Counted from the first letter of the stretch, positions 12,370 through 25,070 are shown. The stretch is 64,000 bases of DNA from Trissonchulus latispiculum (GCA_030248195.1 JASAND010030450.1:62001-126000); one strand, 5' to 3'. Numbers and translations are program-made. Notes: a model not told the origin generated them from the letters alone.

Positions 12370-12707
12370 TAGTGTTTGAGGCCGGCCGGCCTAAGCCGGC
12401 CGCCGACTTTTGCTTGCCTGCCGGCCGCCGGCTGGGATACAAATCACCAATCAGAAATTTACAAAATAGAGCAACTAAGCTTAAAATGGACTCCAAATCT
12501 TGTTTTGCTAATTTTTATGCTATGCTGTGCTATTTTTCTATAGAAAACATCCGAAAATAAATATCTTAGCAGTTATAATAACTGCACTGCAAACTCCTCT
12601 AGGCCGGTAGCCTGCCGGCCTACGGGCTCACCGGCCGCCGGCCGGCCGGCCGGCCGATGGGTTCGGCCGGGCCGGCCGGTGAAACCCCCGGCCGGCGTCA
12701 AACACTA
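12370..12707 (-). mobile_element. hAT-like element, CCGGCCGG family, copy 2
   Basis: It has the same TAGTGTTTGAGGCCGG ends and the same AT-rich core as the copy at 5.3 kb, in inverse orientation. The left flank GTTGCATG matches GTTGTATG on the right at 7 of 8 positions, but four extra bases (TGTA) separate the right copy from the element. It sits in intron 1 of the four-TM protein gene. Confidence 0.8.
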
Positions 12708-13139
12708 TGTAGTTGTATGTGTAACATATACGTTTAATTATGGACTGGAATTCATTGCTGCATTTACAAAAACTTATGTGCGGAGTAGGTAGTTAACTCG
12801 ATCCTTTTCATAAATAAATGGTGCTGTAATGATAATACTACATGGTGATATAAAATAGTTTTAAAAATTTCCCTGTTGAACCTGTGGTCAAACAGTGTCA
12901 GAGTGTCAAACAAAACCGTTTTTTTTTCGAAAATGTCAGCGTAGTATTTTGACACGCTAGGAAGTTCCCTCCTCCTAATAATTTTTCGAGCATATTTGAA
13001 GCTGATGAATAAAGTAGGAAGAACTCAGTGTCTTACTCTTCCTATTGTAACTCTTGACTGAACCAATTGAATCTCTGACGGTTAATATAGTAGGCATAAT
13101 GAGGCTGAGTATAGTTAAGTAAAGTTTAGTTTATTTTAG
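12708..13139 (+). other. Remainder of intron 1 of the four-TM protein gene
   Basis: AT-rich intron sequence ending in a pyrimidine-rich tract and TTTATTTTAG acceptor at 13139. Confidence 0.55.
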
Positions 13140-13225
13140 GTGTGTGTAATGTTATATCGTGTGTTCTTTGCTACATGAATGTTTGGTGCGGCACATCGGA
13201 TCCACAGACGCATAAAGGATATTAC
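13140..13225 (+). CDS. Four-TM membrane protein, exon 2
   Basis: This 86-base exon is bounded by TTTATTTTAG and a GTAACG donor. It takes the single base left by exon 1 and ends on a codon boundary, so it fits phase 1 to phase 0. The 28 residues complete the fourth membrane segment (VCNVISCVLCYMNVWCG) and continue into a polar stretch (SDPQTHKGYY). Without it, exon 1 joined directly to exon 3 reads in a poor frame. The exon is inferred from splice signals, phase and hydrophobicity. Confidence 0.65.
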
Positions 13226-13957
13226 GTAACGCAGTCGCCTATTGGTCAGCAGGTATTTTCAAATTCAATTGACTAAATTCTAATGAATAAATAGAAAATA
13301 AGTGGTTTAACCTGTGCTGGTAGCAAATTATACATAGATGTATTCCAAATGCTTTAAATTCCTGCTAAAATTAGGTACAGGTAATCTCTGAGATGGAATG
13401 TTTTATGATTCTGCAGCTTTAGCAATTCACAGAATGTTTTCTGGTAAATTGTTAAATCTAGTCATACCAAAAAAATTAAATCGGTTAATTTTAGCGAAAG
13501 GTGTGCATCGGCCTTAGCACCGAGTCGTAATTCTACTTTGGTTAACGTAAAGTATGTATTTTATGAGAGTTTTTGCACATCGCTTTACAATCGTCAACAA
13601 CAATTACAGAAATCCTTGTGTCTTGTTTAAGATCTATGGAAATCTGCCAAAGTGCCTAGTGTTAAATTGTGAGAAGGTTGGAACTTGGAAGCAGTGTTTA
13701 AATTTTAGTTTTTAATAAGATTAATGAAAAGAATTTCTTAACTCTACTGCCATGAAACCCTTTATGATGAGTGATGACCAACAGAGTAGAACACAGGTTC
13801 CCCTTAGGGGCAACCTTTACCTTTAATGAGAAGCATTACGTAGAAGGTAGCCAGTAGAATATACATTCTGTATCCTAATCCATTATGTATGTTAACATGT
13901 ATTCTGTTGTTTCTGTGTTACAAAATAATTTTTAAGTTTCTCTGTATTGTATTTCAG

Positions 13958-14125
13958 ACAATGCTGGTTCCCGTGGAAGTGACGAATGCGAGACCGGCGG
14001 TGGAGCAAATCCCACTTCTGAGGGTTCAGAAGGTCTCCCATGCCACTCAAACTAATCAACAGGTTCCAAAAAAGTATAACACTGAAGTGGAACAGCAGCA
14101 GCAGCCACCACAGCATGAAACCTAA
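13958..14125 (+). CDS. Four-TM membrane protein, exon 3 (C-terminal tail)
   Basis: It starts after ATTTCAG in phase 0 and codes for 55 residues to a TAA. This is a cytoplasmic-type tail beginning TMLVPVEVTNARPAVEQIP and ending in a Gln/Pro-rich stretch with EQQQQPPQHET. With exons 1 and 2 the protein is 273 residues. A possible polyadenylation signal AATAAA lies at about 14634. Intron 2 (13226-13957) shows no repeat I recognise. Confidence 0.65.
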   Translation, partial: TMLVPVEVTNARPAVEQIPLLRVQKVSHATQTNQQVPKKYNTEVEQQQQPPQHET

Positions 14126-14699
14126 CTATGGGGGGAACATTCCAAACAGATATTTTTGTATGACATGACATTTTAATAGATCTGCTATTTTTATTAATGA
14201 CTGTCGAGACAAGTACTTGTACATGCAAAATCACAGAATGAAAATATTGATGAAATAATAAGGAAACACAGGTTAAAGATGACGATTTGACTAAAACCAG
14301 ACACTACCTGAGTTAAAGTTCGCATTGACCACGTATGTCGTAATTATTGACAAGAATTGACACGTAGTCACAAAAGTATAAAATAATTTTAACGAAAAAT
14401 TGATAAAAACAATAGTGATTGACTTGAAGTAAGAGTCAGAGCTGGGTAATGTCGCACATATGCCAAGTATTAGCAGTTGGTGAGACGAGGCAGTAACTGA
14501 TTTTGATTCTGTGGTTGAGTGCAGAGTGTCGCAGATTGTCTAACCGTTAGTCTTTGGAGCTTGTCTCTGAAGCTGCTGCTGAAGAAGTTTTCGTGACGGA
14601 ACCGTCCAAAGACCCAGGAAAAGAAATTCCTAAATAAAGAAAAACATTAAGAATCAGCAAAAAGTTTTAATTCCTTATTTTAAATTTATTCATGCATAT

Positions 14700-14846
14700 A
14701 TTGCATATACTATATGCAGAATATAGTGCAGCAAATGAAATTGTCACTTCAGCACCGGAGAGGCCCTAATTTGGGCACAGGGTGGGATTCGAACCCACGA
14801 CTTCCGAATTAACGTTCCAACGCTCTGCCAACTGAGCTACGGAGGC
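14700..14846 (-). repeat. tRNA-derived SINE with Asn-like tRNA head
   Basis: On the minus strand 14846-14775 reads as a tRNA: A box TAGCTCAGTTGGCAGAGCG, an anticodon arm with loop ACGTTAA (GTT, Asn-like, with C at position 33), and T arm GTGGGTTCGAATCCCAC with the B box. The acceptor stem pairs poorly (three mismatches), so it is not a good tRNA gene. An unrelated tail (GCTGAAGTGACAATTTC and AT-rich sequence) follows, as in SINEs. The 3' limit is approximate. Confidence 0.7.
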
Positions 14847-15940
14847 TACAATCGCACCAAGCTAAAAGAGAGTTCGTAAACTTGTTTCTTTTAACATTAT
14901 CAAGGGTACCTACATAATAATAAGCGTAAGACAACAGGCTCTCTTCTGTTATCAGAGCAAAAAACTAGGCTATGTATACTGGCTAACCCCCCCTAATTGA
15001 ATCCCTCTCACACTGCCTCTGTATGATGCATAGTTCCAAATCGGGGTCGCTCACTCAAACGGTATATTTTGTACGTCGATGTGTTAAACACACACGTTCG
15101 TACCCCTTCCTTAGATTTGACCCAAGTTAATTTCAAAGTGGAATTATACAAAGGAGTAATCGACCTTAATGCTTGGACCCCGTACCCATATGGGGCGGCA
15201 TGAGTGAGGATCACTTTGTGGGAAGGGGGTTAGCCGATAACGCGCCTAGCATAGCTTTTGCTCTGATAACAGAGATCCTATCTTAGCATTACAATTTCAT
15301 CATTTTGATATTCAAGGGTATTTATTAATGCTTTTAGATATTCAATTCTTTGTTAAAATTGTCGTGTGGCCAATATCTCAGATAACAAAACTGCCTACTG
15401 TCAGACAAAGAGCCACCATTTAAGGATTCGATCACAGCTGATTCTAGTCGATCGATGTGGCGAATAATTCTCTGAAGAGTTTCCAGCTAAAAATAAAATA
15501 AACCTGTTGTACACCAATTTATGAACAAAAAATCAGAAAGAAATTTAGAAAGAAAATAGAACGTGGACGCTCATGATTCAAATTGTGACTTCATCCTATG
15601 TCATTTGGGGATGGGGATCCGTCCGTGGGCGTGCATATAATTAGGTAGAATATACGTAGGGAGCTAGCATAAAGGGCTTCTAGTCACTGCATTGCGCAAC
15701 GATGCTCTGACCAAAATACGTGAATGTCGGAAAGCCGGAGCAAAAACAGTAATGATTAACGAACGAGGAAGTCGGGAAAGGAGGAATTCGCTGGATCTGT
15801 TTTTAACTTTAGACTTGAAATGATCCTCCACTTGTAGCAAGTAAAAAACCACTCTGCCACGAAGGCTCCATCCAGAACACTTGTACTACAAAGTTGCGTA
15901 AGACTCCCACTAAATTGATAAATTATGGAATACTTTTTTG
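14847..15940. other. Non-coding stretch
   Basis: No gene recognised. Short frames only. Confidence 0.4.
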
Positions 15941-15944
15941 ACGT

Positions 15945-16480
15945 TGGCTGGAAAGAGGACACAAAAATGAACATTTTTGCCTTTACAACCTTTGTGTTAT
16001 CTCCAGTGGTTAAGTCTGTATTAGCAAAAAAACCAGTTTGAGGGTCAAAAAATGGCCATTTTCGAGGAAATCAGTTTTTTCAAAATTACTGCCAAACCTT
16101 ACGATCAATTTTGGTCCACTTATAATCAATCGATACAACGTTCAAATGCACATTTTATGAATCCTTATACTAGCCAGACTTTATTGCTTGCAGCTAGAGA
16201 TTTGGCCGGAAAACCATTTTGGCAAAACTGCGGTTATTTTGTTTTACACATCGATTTCTCAAAAACTGCTCGACAGATTCCGGAGATTTTTGGCGAAATG
16301 GAAACTCGTACTATTGCGGAGGGACGTTTTTCTTGGTTTTGGCTAAAACGTTTCCAGGTTTGAGAAAATTTAGTGCAAAGTTTAAAAATTTAGTGCCTCC
16401 GTACATTTTGCGAATTTTCTCAACCGTTAAGTGACACTGAGCGAAACCCAAAAATCGTCCCTTGGCCCATATGTCCTCTG
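15945..16480 (+). repeat. Dispersed repeat, copy A
   Basis: This shares an extended, diverged match with 19855-20430 in the same orientation: GCTGGAAAGAGGACACAAAAATG..., GGCCATTTTCGAGGAAATCAG, AATCGATA, CATCGATTTCTCAAAAACT, and GGACGTTTTTCTTGGTTT. Frames are open in places (16052-16363) but match no protein family and are not conserved in the other copy. Confidence 0.65.
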
Positions 16481-16483
16481 TAT

Positions 16484-16699
16484 GTTAGCGCAAAAAAATT
16501 TGTCTGGTTCCGCAGTTTTGAAAAATCGATGCTCAAAAATTTTTGGTCTATATTTAGCCGTTATGTCAGAAAATTTTCGTTCATGTTTTTGGTTAGCGCA
16601 AAAAAATTTGTCTGGTTCCGCAGTTTTGAAAAATTGATGCTCAAAAATTTTTGGTCTATATTTAGCCGTTATGTCAGAAAATTTTCGTTCATGGTTTTG
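16484..16699 (+). repeat. Tandem duplication, two 108-bp units
   Basis: The unit beginning GTTAGCGCAAAAAAATTTGT occurs at 16484 and again at 16592, nearly identical. It lies within the dispersed repeat; related sequence is present near 20400-20480. Confidence 0.85.
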
Positions 16700-16984
16700 G
16701 TAATTTTGCTAGTTTCGTAATTTTATGTGAATGTTCTGATTATAAGCTTTAAAACAATGTATAAAGCTCTTTCCAACTCCAAAAACTGCGAAAGTTACAG
16801 CGCTTTAAAAAAACACCATAAAAGCACTGCACAAGAGGATACCTTAAAGAGCTCCATGCCTAGCTTTGCTAGTAGTCATCAAAACGCCAATCATGAAATT
16901 GAACAGACATTTTTATGCCAAATTTACCAAAATATTGCAACTTTTCAAAATTTGGAAACGGTGTTTGAAGGCATTGTAAGGCAA

Positions 16985-17085
16985 AATGATCCCACAAGAT
17001 CCCACTGATCCCACATGGGATGAGTTTTCAATCCCATCCCATCCCATCCCATTCCATCCCATCCCATGGGATCCCATCCCAGATG
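16985..17085 (+). repeat. GATCCCA/CCCATCC repeated-word island
   Basis: Words CCCATCCCATCCC, GATCCCAC and ATGGGATG recur in both orientations across about 100 bp. The right edge reads CAGTGTTGGCATCTGGGATG on the minus strand, which is hAT-like, but no matching left end was found. Confidence 0.5.
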
Positions 17086-18735
17086 CCAACACTGCTAAAA
17101 AGTGTTCTTAATGTAATGGTTCTCATTTCTCAAAAGACAGTAGGGATTCGTAGTTTGCAACCCTTACCCAAATATAAATAGAGAATGGTATGAACATTGC
17201 AAAAACAGTGCACATTACCTGAACGGTTGATTACAACTTACTTCAGATTTAGCAGACGTTCGATCCAGTTGAAATCTCCGCTTTAAGATGTCCTGATAAC
17301 AGCAAAATTTTCTGTAATCGGGGGTCTTAAGCTTTTTTGGAGCCGGAGAGACTTTCATATTTAACTCAAAGTTAAAGTAGCAAGCAAAACATTCCAGGTC
17401 TGAAAAGGTGTACTAATAAAAGTAGGCGGTCCTGTCTGAGACCATTAAAATAATTTGCCAGTCATCAAAATTGTTGAAATGTTTGTTTATCTTTAAATTT
17501 AGCTTTAAGTGTAATGCAATATAAAGTTTTTCGTGGGCATTTATTTGTGAAATTTGTTATCTTGTAAAAGTTTGTATTCCTCTTTGCAGGAGGTCCTACT
17601 CTAGATGTCAACTGAGGACAGCTGGTCTGGTCCTGGCGTTCTTATCAAATTTCGAAATAAAAATAAAGGTCGCGCACGTGCTTTAAAATAAATTGTTTTT
17701 ATTAAAGACTATGGCTCTGTATTCAGACTGGCAGGCGCAGTTCAAAAGTGTATCACATTGATATTGGTATAAAGATAAAGGTGTCTGCGTGTTAATTACA
17801 TATGTATGGTATATGTGTAAGTTAAACTAGAACTGGAAGGTAACAAGCATAGCGCTCCGTACAAATGACTTGTATTCGTCAATTTATCAAAAATGGTACT
17901 TCGTTTATTTTGAAATAAATGTCTGGTTTACCCCAGCGCTCATTAAAATCTCTAAAGCCAAACCAAATGAGCTAAAATTTAGTACGAACATGTTCCGACA
18001 ACGCTTAGTTCTCAAATAGCACAAAACTTTTCGATTTCGACAATTCTGAATTTTTCGATTCGCCAAGAGATACCAACGAAACCGTTTGAATGCTGGACTT
18101 TTCCGGGTTAACAAAAATTCTAGTTTCCACCTGGTTAGTGTTTCGTCAGCATAATTTAAGCTAAAGTTGTGAGCTTACAATTTTGGTTTTTTTATCTGGC
18201 AAATGAAACGTTTATCTCGAAGAACGGATTTCAGATATTTGTTCTGCAACCCCAAAACCCGACGACAGTATAGCAAAACAGGGGACAAAAGTTTTCGGTT
18301 TCCCTTCCTCCTTTGCGTATCGAATAAATCTTGCGAATCGAACTTGGACAGTCAAAACTTATTCAAACCAAATTTAGTCCATATGGTGAATGGTCTTCTT
18401 TTAGTTTGCTTCAAAACTATTAAATCAGTGAATACCCAATTTTAGTTCTGACGGTGATGTACCTTGCGTGCACAAATAAATGAAGGCTGTCCGTACTTGT
18501 TGGAAAAATGAGGTAAATAATAATCAATTGGTCATCTTGCCTTCTTTACTTTTTACTGAGAATCTTTGATTAGTTTTCTCATAAGAAAACCCTAATACGC
18601 ATGTAATCTTAGAGCATAAAAATAGCGAATACTATTATTAATAAAATTCCAGTGGCTATTGTTTCTTAACGAAGTACACGATGCAACCGAAGGGCTACCC
18701 ATGCAAAGAGTATGAAAGACTCACACTACAGCAGG
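17086..18735. other. Non-coding stretch
   Basis: No gene, RNA or bounded repeat recognised. Confidence 0.4.
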
Positions 18736-18945
18736 TCTAGGGTTGTGCCGTTAAGGATTTCGCTAGGCCGGGTCCGGGCCAGGCCGATCTATGTAGCAAG
18801 CCAGGCTGGGCCTGCCCGGCGTTGGCCCGCATTAAGGCCTGGCCCAAATTCGAATTCGAAAATTATCACACGGCTCCGTCATAACAGTTCACATTATCAT
18901 AACGTTAGTCTTGCGTTACCGCAAAGCTAAAACGGTTCACCCTAT
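18736..18945. repeat. GGCCCGG-word island with weak inverted ends
   Basis: GC-rich GGCCGGGTCCGGGCCAGG-type words span 18760-18850 in AT-rich surroundings. AGGGTTGTGCCGTTAAG at the left resembles the complement of the right flank (AGGGTGAACCGTTTTAG). No target duplication is visible, so the boundaries are tentative. Confidence 0.35.
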
Positions 18946-19854
18946 GTCTCTGGGACCTAAATATACACAGCTCTATACAAACGTGTGTTACATCTTAAAA
19001 TTCATTAATTGTTAATAAATAATTATCAATTATTAATAATCATTGATTATTAATAATTATAATAATACATATTAACCAATAATTTCCATTCTGATTATAT
19101 AAAACAAGTAAACAACGACTCATCCAACCAAACGTCAATTGAGTAAGGGCTGTTAACTGATGCTAATTGCTAAGACTATTTGGCATTGGCCTTTGGAAAA
19201 TTTGACCGACTAAGTACACTTATGAAGCTTGTATTAAGTGCTGTAATACTAAATTTATAGTAACTGTATCTTATTTGTATTGCAGATGCGTGCTCATTTA
19301 GTGCAATGCTTGTATGACAACAACATAACTTTTAGACATCCCACATGTACCTATACATCAATAAAGATTTAATAAATTGATAAAGTTAATTCGATAATGA
19401 TTAAGGCCATGAGTTTAGCGTTTGAAAGCGTCCATGTACTCGGCTTCATTTCTTCCGGCTTCAGGTCGCTTACCTGAAAAGAAGATTTATACGTACATTT
19501 TATGCAATTTCAAGTTTACAAATGCATGCGTTTTTTAAGGTTTTTATTTTCGATGCTTGTTCTTTTAGTCCATCCATAGTAACGATCGAACCAACTAACT
19601 TCAGTTCAGCTCTCAGAGCCACCATGCAATAGTCGAACCAGCCGGCTGTTTTAAGGTGACGGTTTCCTTTTGTGTAAATTTGACCTTACAAGCTCCAATT
19701 TTCTGGGAAAGTAGACGTAACTTCCCAAATATGGTTCTCCTCAGCATTTTAGGACCAGTCCCGTATTTTTAGGTAACTAGATAAAAACTTTTCTGTTTTG
19801 GACCCTGTTTTTGGTTTTATACCCTCAGTAGGTAGCCAATACACCACATTGGTT
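18946..19854. other. Non-coding stretch
   Basis: AT-rich; TTATTAAT runs near 19010-19070. No gene seen. Confidence 0.4.
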
Positions 19855-20540
19855 GTTATGTCTGGAAAGAGGGCACAAAAATGCACATTTTTACATTTAC
19901 AACCTTCGAGCTGTTGCGAGCGGTTAAGTCAGTATACGCCAAAACAATTTTGGGGTCAAAAAGAGGGCCATTTTCGAGGAAATCAGTTTTTCCAAAATTT
20001 CTTCCAAATCGTACGGACAATGTTGGTTTATTGATACTCAATCGATAGATAGCCTAATTGCACATTTTATCGATGCTTATTAGTTGGAGAATGTTTAAGC
20101 TGGAGGTTTTGCAGAAAAACAATTTTGGCAAACCTACGATTGGTTTCTTGAACATCGACATCTCAAAAACTACCCAATGAATTTTTGTGATTATTGGCAG
20201 GATGAAAATTTGCACTATCGCGAGGGTCGTTTTTCTTGGTTTGAGCGAAAACGTTTACAGTTGAGAGAAAACTCAATGCAAAGATGCGACATTTCGTGTT
20301 ACCACACATTTGGCGGATTTTCTGGAGCAATAAGACCTGTTGAGCCAAATTCGAAAAAATGTCCTTCGCCCACATGTCCTTCATATATTCCACAACAACA
20401 ACATTGTCCGATTCTACAGTTTTGAGAAATTGATGTTCAAAAATTTTCTGTGTATATTTAGCCTTTATTTCAGAAAATTCCTGCCAATTTATTTGCTAAG
20501 CTTCTGTAAATGCGCTGATTATATATAAGCTTTAAAACAA
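19855..20540 (+). repeat. Dispersed repeat, copy B
   Basis: Direct-orientation relative of 15945-16700, about 3.9 kb away, with substitutions and small indels. It ends near an inverted repeat at about 20588-20650 (TCACCACAAAAGGA and its complement). Confidence 0.65.
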
Positions 20541-20790
20541 TGTATTAACTTCCTTCCAACTCCCAAAATTGCGAAAGTTATAGCGTTTCAAAAAATCACC
20601 ACAAAAGGATGCCACCATCTTAAGGTGCTGGTTAATGGTTTCCTTTTGTGGTGAAATGTTAAAACGCTATAGATTTACATTAAGAAAATTCTGTCAAACT
20701 TAAACCTACGCATGAACCTGCACATACGCCTGAGCCTAAGCCTTATCCCCTGAATACAGAAAGGTTCCCATATTGTTAATGAAGGCTTAC

Positions 20791-20962
20791 CAAGATACGC
20801 CTTCCACATACTGCTGTCACCTTCACCGTAATGGCGTTGTAATCTGTACATTGGGCGGGGAATGTAAAGTGTACTGTCCACTGAGTGCACAATCACCACT
20901 GACAGAAAAATCAGGAGAAAATATTTTGACATCATGTCTGAGCAGAGCGAATAATGCGAAGG
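20791..20962 (-). CDS. Candidate first coding exon of a small secreted protein
   Basis: On the minus strand a TTTCCTATTTCAG acceptor is followed by 27 bases, then ATG (20935) and 48 codons ending at a strong donor CTTG/GTAAGC (20790). The first 21 residues form a classic signal peptide: two Met, Lys, then FLLIFLSVVIVHSVDS. The start of the mature part is polar and aromatic (TLYIPRPMYRLQRHYGEGD). The following exon was not found. No family is recognised; a secreted peptide precursor is inferred only from the signal peptide and splice context. Confidence 0.45.
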
Positions 20963-20999
20963 CTGAAATAGGAAACGGGCTAAAAATAAAGGCAAAAAA

Positions 21000-23900
21000 T
21001 TGGTAAAGAAGTAGGGGCAGAACCTTGAGAAAAAGACAAAAGAAGCAAGGATAGATTAATTAGCCGAAGCTGAATAGAAAATCCGTTGGGGATTGTGACA
21101 AAGTTAATCCTGGTGCACTTTTGCATAATTCTACTAAAGGCTTCTTAATTGGGTATCAGTTATTATCAATCAGCACTGCAGTAATATGGGGATATGATTT
21201 TAAGAGACATCTTTTTCATCGTTATCTGTCATCTACTTTGGCCTAAATTGCCGACTAATCCAGCGCTTTTGTTGCATTGCGGCTACTAGTGTCGAATTTG
21301 GTTCCGGGAACCCGGTGTTGGTACGCGGATCTTTGCGGTGATTTTATAGTTCCAGCCGCTGGAAGACGCATTGGGCATGGCGCACGCGTACAGAAGAATC
21401 TGATACGTTTGCGAGCGTGTACGGTGTACCTAAAACGGCTAGCTGTCTAAAACTAAACTCGACATTTGGAGTCGTTAACGTAAACTTTGGCAATTTAAAG
21501 TGTAAGCTATGTATAAAACCAGTGCATTATTCAAAGACTTGAAATTAATTAATATTTCAATTTCAGTGTGCTAAAAATGTACTAAAATTCAAAAAGTTTA
21601 ATTTCACTCCAGAAAGTACCATTTTCGAATTATTGCAACAACCAACAAACTATATACCCACACTATAATAACCGTGGACTATTACGTTTAGGTTTTTCAA
21701 GGAACATGAACTTGTCCAAAAATTAGTCAACCCTAAATGATAAAATCAAAGTTTGCAAGTACATGGCAGCAACTTAGATCTAGAGCATCCGCAACCGAAT
21801 GGTTTCTTACGCGCTACAAGTGGAGAATCATGTGAAACCTAAAATTAAAATCTCCTGCCCTAGCAGTTAGCACGCTATTTTTGAGCGCTGTCCCTGAGGG
21901 TTACAGACAGATACTGTAAAGATCCTCCCCTCAGGTGGCGCTACCATACCATAACCTTTCTACTAAAACATGTAAGCTGGCGCCAATATAGGTGAGGTGG
22001 CTGCAAAGAATGTTGATTTAATTCTAATTTGAATTTTCACGTGTTGTACGTGTAAAATTATCAGATACTTAACATTGAAGAACAAAATCTGGTATTACAG
22101 AAATTGGCTCTCTTGCTGTAATTTTAGCTCACGTGCTGCTAATGATTGTTGTCTTGACAAAAAGTTAAATTAACAATAAGCGTTCGTTTGTTCTGACGAC
22201 AGCAGAAGACAATGTATGCCCTTTGTGTCAGGTGAAAATAGGATTTACCATTACTAATTGAGATTAAGCCACTATCTGAGCTAAGTTGAAGTTAATCGAA
22301 ATTAATTTCAGCAACGTTTCTGAACAAAATATCACACCCATATTTCTGAGCTGCCTTCTTGCCAAGGCTGCTTAATTAATTTTTGCATTGTAGAATGCCA
22401 GCTTGGCTTGTTTCTGCAGAACGTAGTGTAAGCGGCCGAAGTATGGGCAAGTCCGAAGTAAATCCGTAAAGATGGGGGCTTAATACGAACCAGGATGCCT
22501 TATGTGGGACATCTGCCTCAAAACTTTACCTCATAATGTGGCAGAATCGAAGGTGTAAAGTATTCCAAGTGAACTTTGAAAGGTTGAAATCAGCGTAATA
22601 AACTAGTCTCGCTCGTTGCCACCACGCTAGCTGAACGGTATTCTACCTGTAATCAGCCAACTTAGCGTTCGATTTTAATTCAGTTCCCTTTTCACCTATA
22701 TATTCGCTATTTTTCTATTTAGCAAATTTAAAGTAAAAATCACTGAAAATTCTCGGATACAGTCACTGCAGAAGACAAAAGGTAGAATGATAAGATTAAC
22801 TAAACTAAGATAAAGATTAACTAGGATTAGGATTAAGTTCAAATTATCCTAATTAGTTAGTGCTAGCTTAAAGATTTTCCAAGTGTTTAAAGTTTGGCAA
22901 AATAACGTAGGCCTGTTTTTTATTTGAAACTTCGTAGAAGGGCAAACTCTTGTGTGACAAGCCAGATTTCCTTCAAACCAATCAGACAGACTGGCGTCAT
23001 TAACAATACTTTGCTTGATTAAATGCAACTCAAAAGTATTGAAAAATTAATGAATCAACATGGATAAGAATTGTTTAACATTTCTCAAATTATTAGCTAG
23101 TAAACATTCATTTACAGGTGTCAAAATTTGTATGGAGACAATATGTCACATCCCACAGAACGAAACCCTTGAATAACTTAAAACTGCTTAAGTCTAACCT
23201 AAGAAAATTAGGTTTATCAGTTCCTCCCTGTATACAACAGCAGTTTGATGCTAAAGAAGTCTCAGTTTCCGGAGAACAACACCTGAACTTAACTGAAAGT
23301 TAGAGAAAAAGGGCTGTCAATGCTTCCCACACAAAGCAATGTGAAAATCCTTTTAACCTGATTTACTTTACATTCAGACTATGTAGGACAGAACAGAAAA
23401 TTAATTCTGATAGGTTTTACCTTCCCTGTGATTTAAGATCTTTCCAGGAATATTAAGCGATCTATCAAATCTAGGCCAAAATTCAGTCTAACAAGTTGAT
23501 TTTAAGGTAATTTGCTACCACTACCTGCAGATGAATCCATTTTGCAGTAGCAATTTCAACAGGCTTGTCTAAACTTGAGTCGGCAGCTGATGCAAAGGCT
23601 TGTCTTAGATTTGTTTTGCTCAAATGTACAGAGCTTATTTTTTTGGAAATTGGCAAACCGCAAAAGAAAGGTAATAGATTTTTGCGTTCCTTCTATAGCT
23701 TTTGCCAGGGTATGGGGTGCCGGTGCTCATTCTCGATCCTGCAATCGTGAGCCTGGAATAACACAATCAATAACATTTGTTTTACACAGAAAAAGTTTCC
23801 TCAACAAAGGTCGTTTCGTACCTAATTAACCTACCAACTAAGGATGGATAACTGAGGTCTTACTTAAACTATTTTTATGCAGCAGGGATTAGAACTAACT

Positions 23901-25070
23901 CTTTCGAGTACTAAAAAAGACAACTGAAATTCGAACCACCATGACCAGAACCACGAACTACTTGGATAGAGCGAAGCACCTTCAAATTTATACCTGCACG
24001 ACTAATTTGAAGACTAAATCCCTTCCAAAACAGATTCAAAAGCCATGCTTCTTGTCGTCGGAATTGGTTAAAATGCCATATAAAGCAGATAGCCAGCCGC
24101 GTCAGCCGAGAATTGGGAATTTAATTGACTAAACTACGTAAGTCATTGATTGAACTACGTAACATATCAGTAAAATTATGCGCTTAATAAGTCCGCCTCT
24201 ACTGAAGTAACCCTTCTAAGGTAATACTTACTGAAGTCCTATTCAAATAAAAGTATGGAGTATACATAGCATGTGATATTGGTGCCTGATATTGACACAG
24301 ACCAAAAACACAAGGGCCAACTGGCCCAGGCCGAAATCGCAACATTTAACCGTGTTTATTCCACTGGAGCGGCATACTTTATTTGCGGTATAAAGTCAAG
24401 TTTTAAATTCTCAAGTTTTATGAAAAATGTTCAGGCAATGTTTTGCACGAAGTTTTACTGTAGTAAGCAACTAAAGTTTTTGTAAAGTTGCACAGCAGGT
24501 GCACAATTATATGCTGAAAATGTTCGTCCAGCGGAAACGTAACATTTTCACAAAATATTGTTTGTTCAGAGTGCACAGTGGGACTGCAAGGGTGGAAAGT
24601 AAAACGCCTAACTGAAAACTTTTTATTGCAAAGTAGGACATAGGGCCATAAGATACATAAGCTTTCTATCGTGATTTTAGTGCAATGCCACACCCCCGTT
24701 GCTTTCTCGAGGAATGGTAACACCAAACCCAAGGTTCACGGTTCGGCGTTGAATAATTGCGTAAGCAATAACCCGAGGCGGCGGCAAGGCTGCTGCCGGA
24801 GCAGAAGTTATCACAATGCATTGATCGCTTCAAGACCACCCGTCAGCTCCATTCAAGAGGACCCCCACTAGTTGGCCAACTCCTTGAAAACTTGGATAAA
24901 AACCATACCGTTTTGGGAGATCTTTGACACAGCCGGTATCAGTCCTATTACAGTTGGTTGACTGATATCAGCTGACAACCGACCCAGTTTGATTGAAGAT
25001 GTTTGGGGATCGAAACAATTGATTTCATTAAGAAATTCATTCTATTCCGTTTCACAATTCCCATTCTTCT
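21000..25070. other. Long non-coding stretch
   Basis: No protein family was recognised in any short frame. A GC-richer segment at about 24690-24870 (GAGGCGGCGGCAAGGCTGCTGCC) could be exonic or repeat-derived but has no supporting splice pair. Short GATTAAG-type repeats lie at 22790-22860. Confidence 0.4.

Noticed and set aside
13892..14116. Minus-strand frame over exon 3 of the four-TM gene
   Set aside because: Antisense shadow; the Leu run is the complement of the Gln codons.
14775..14846. Functional tRNA-Asn gene
   Set aside because: A and B boxes and the T arm are good, but the acceptor stem has several mismatches, position 33 is C, and a SINE-like tail follows.
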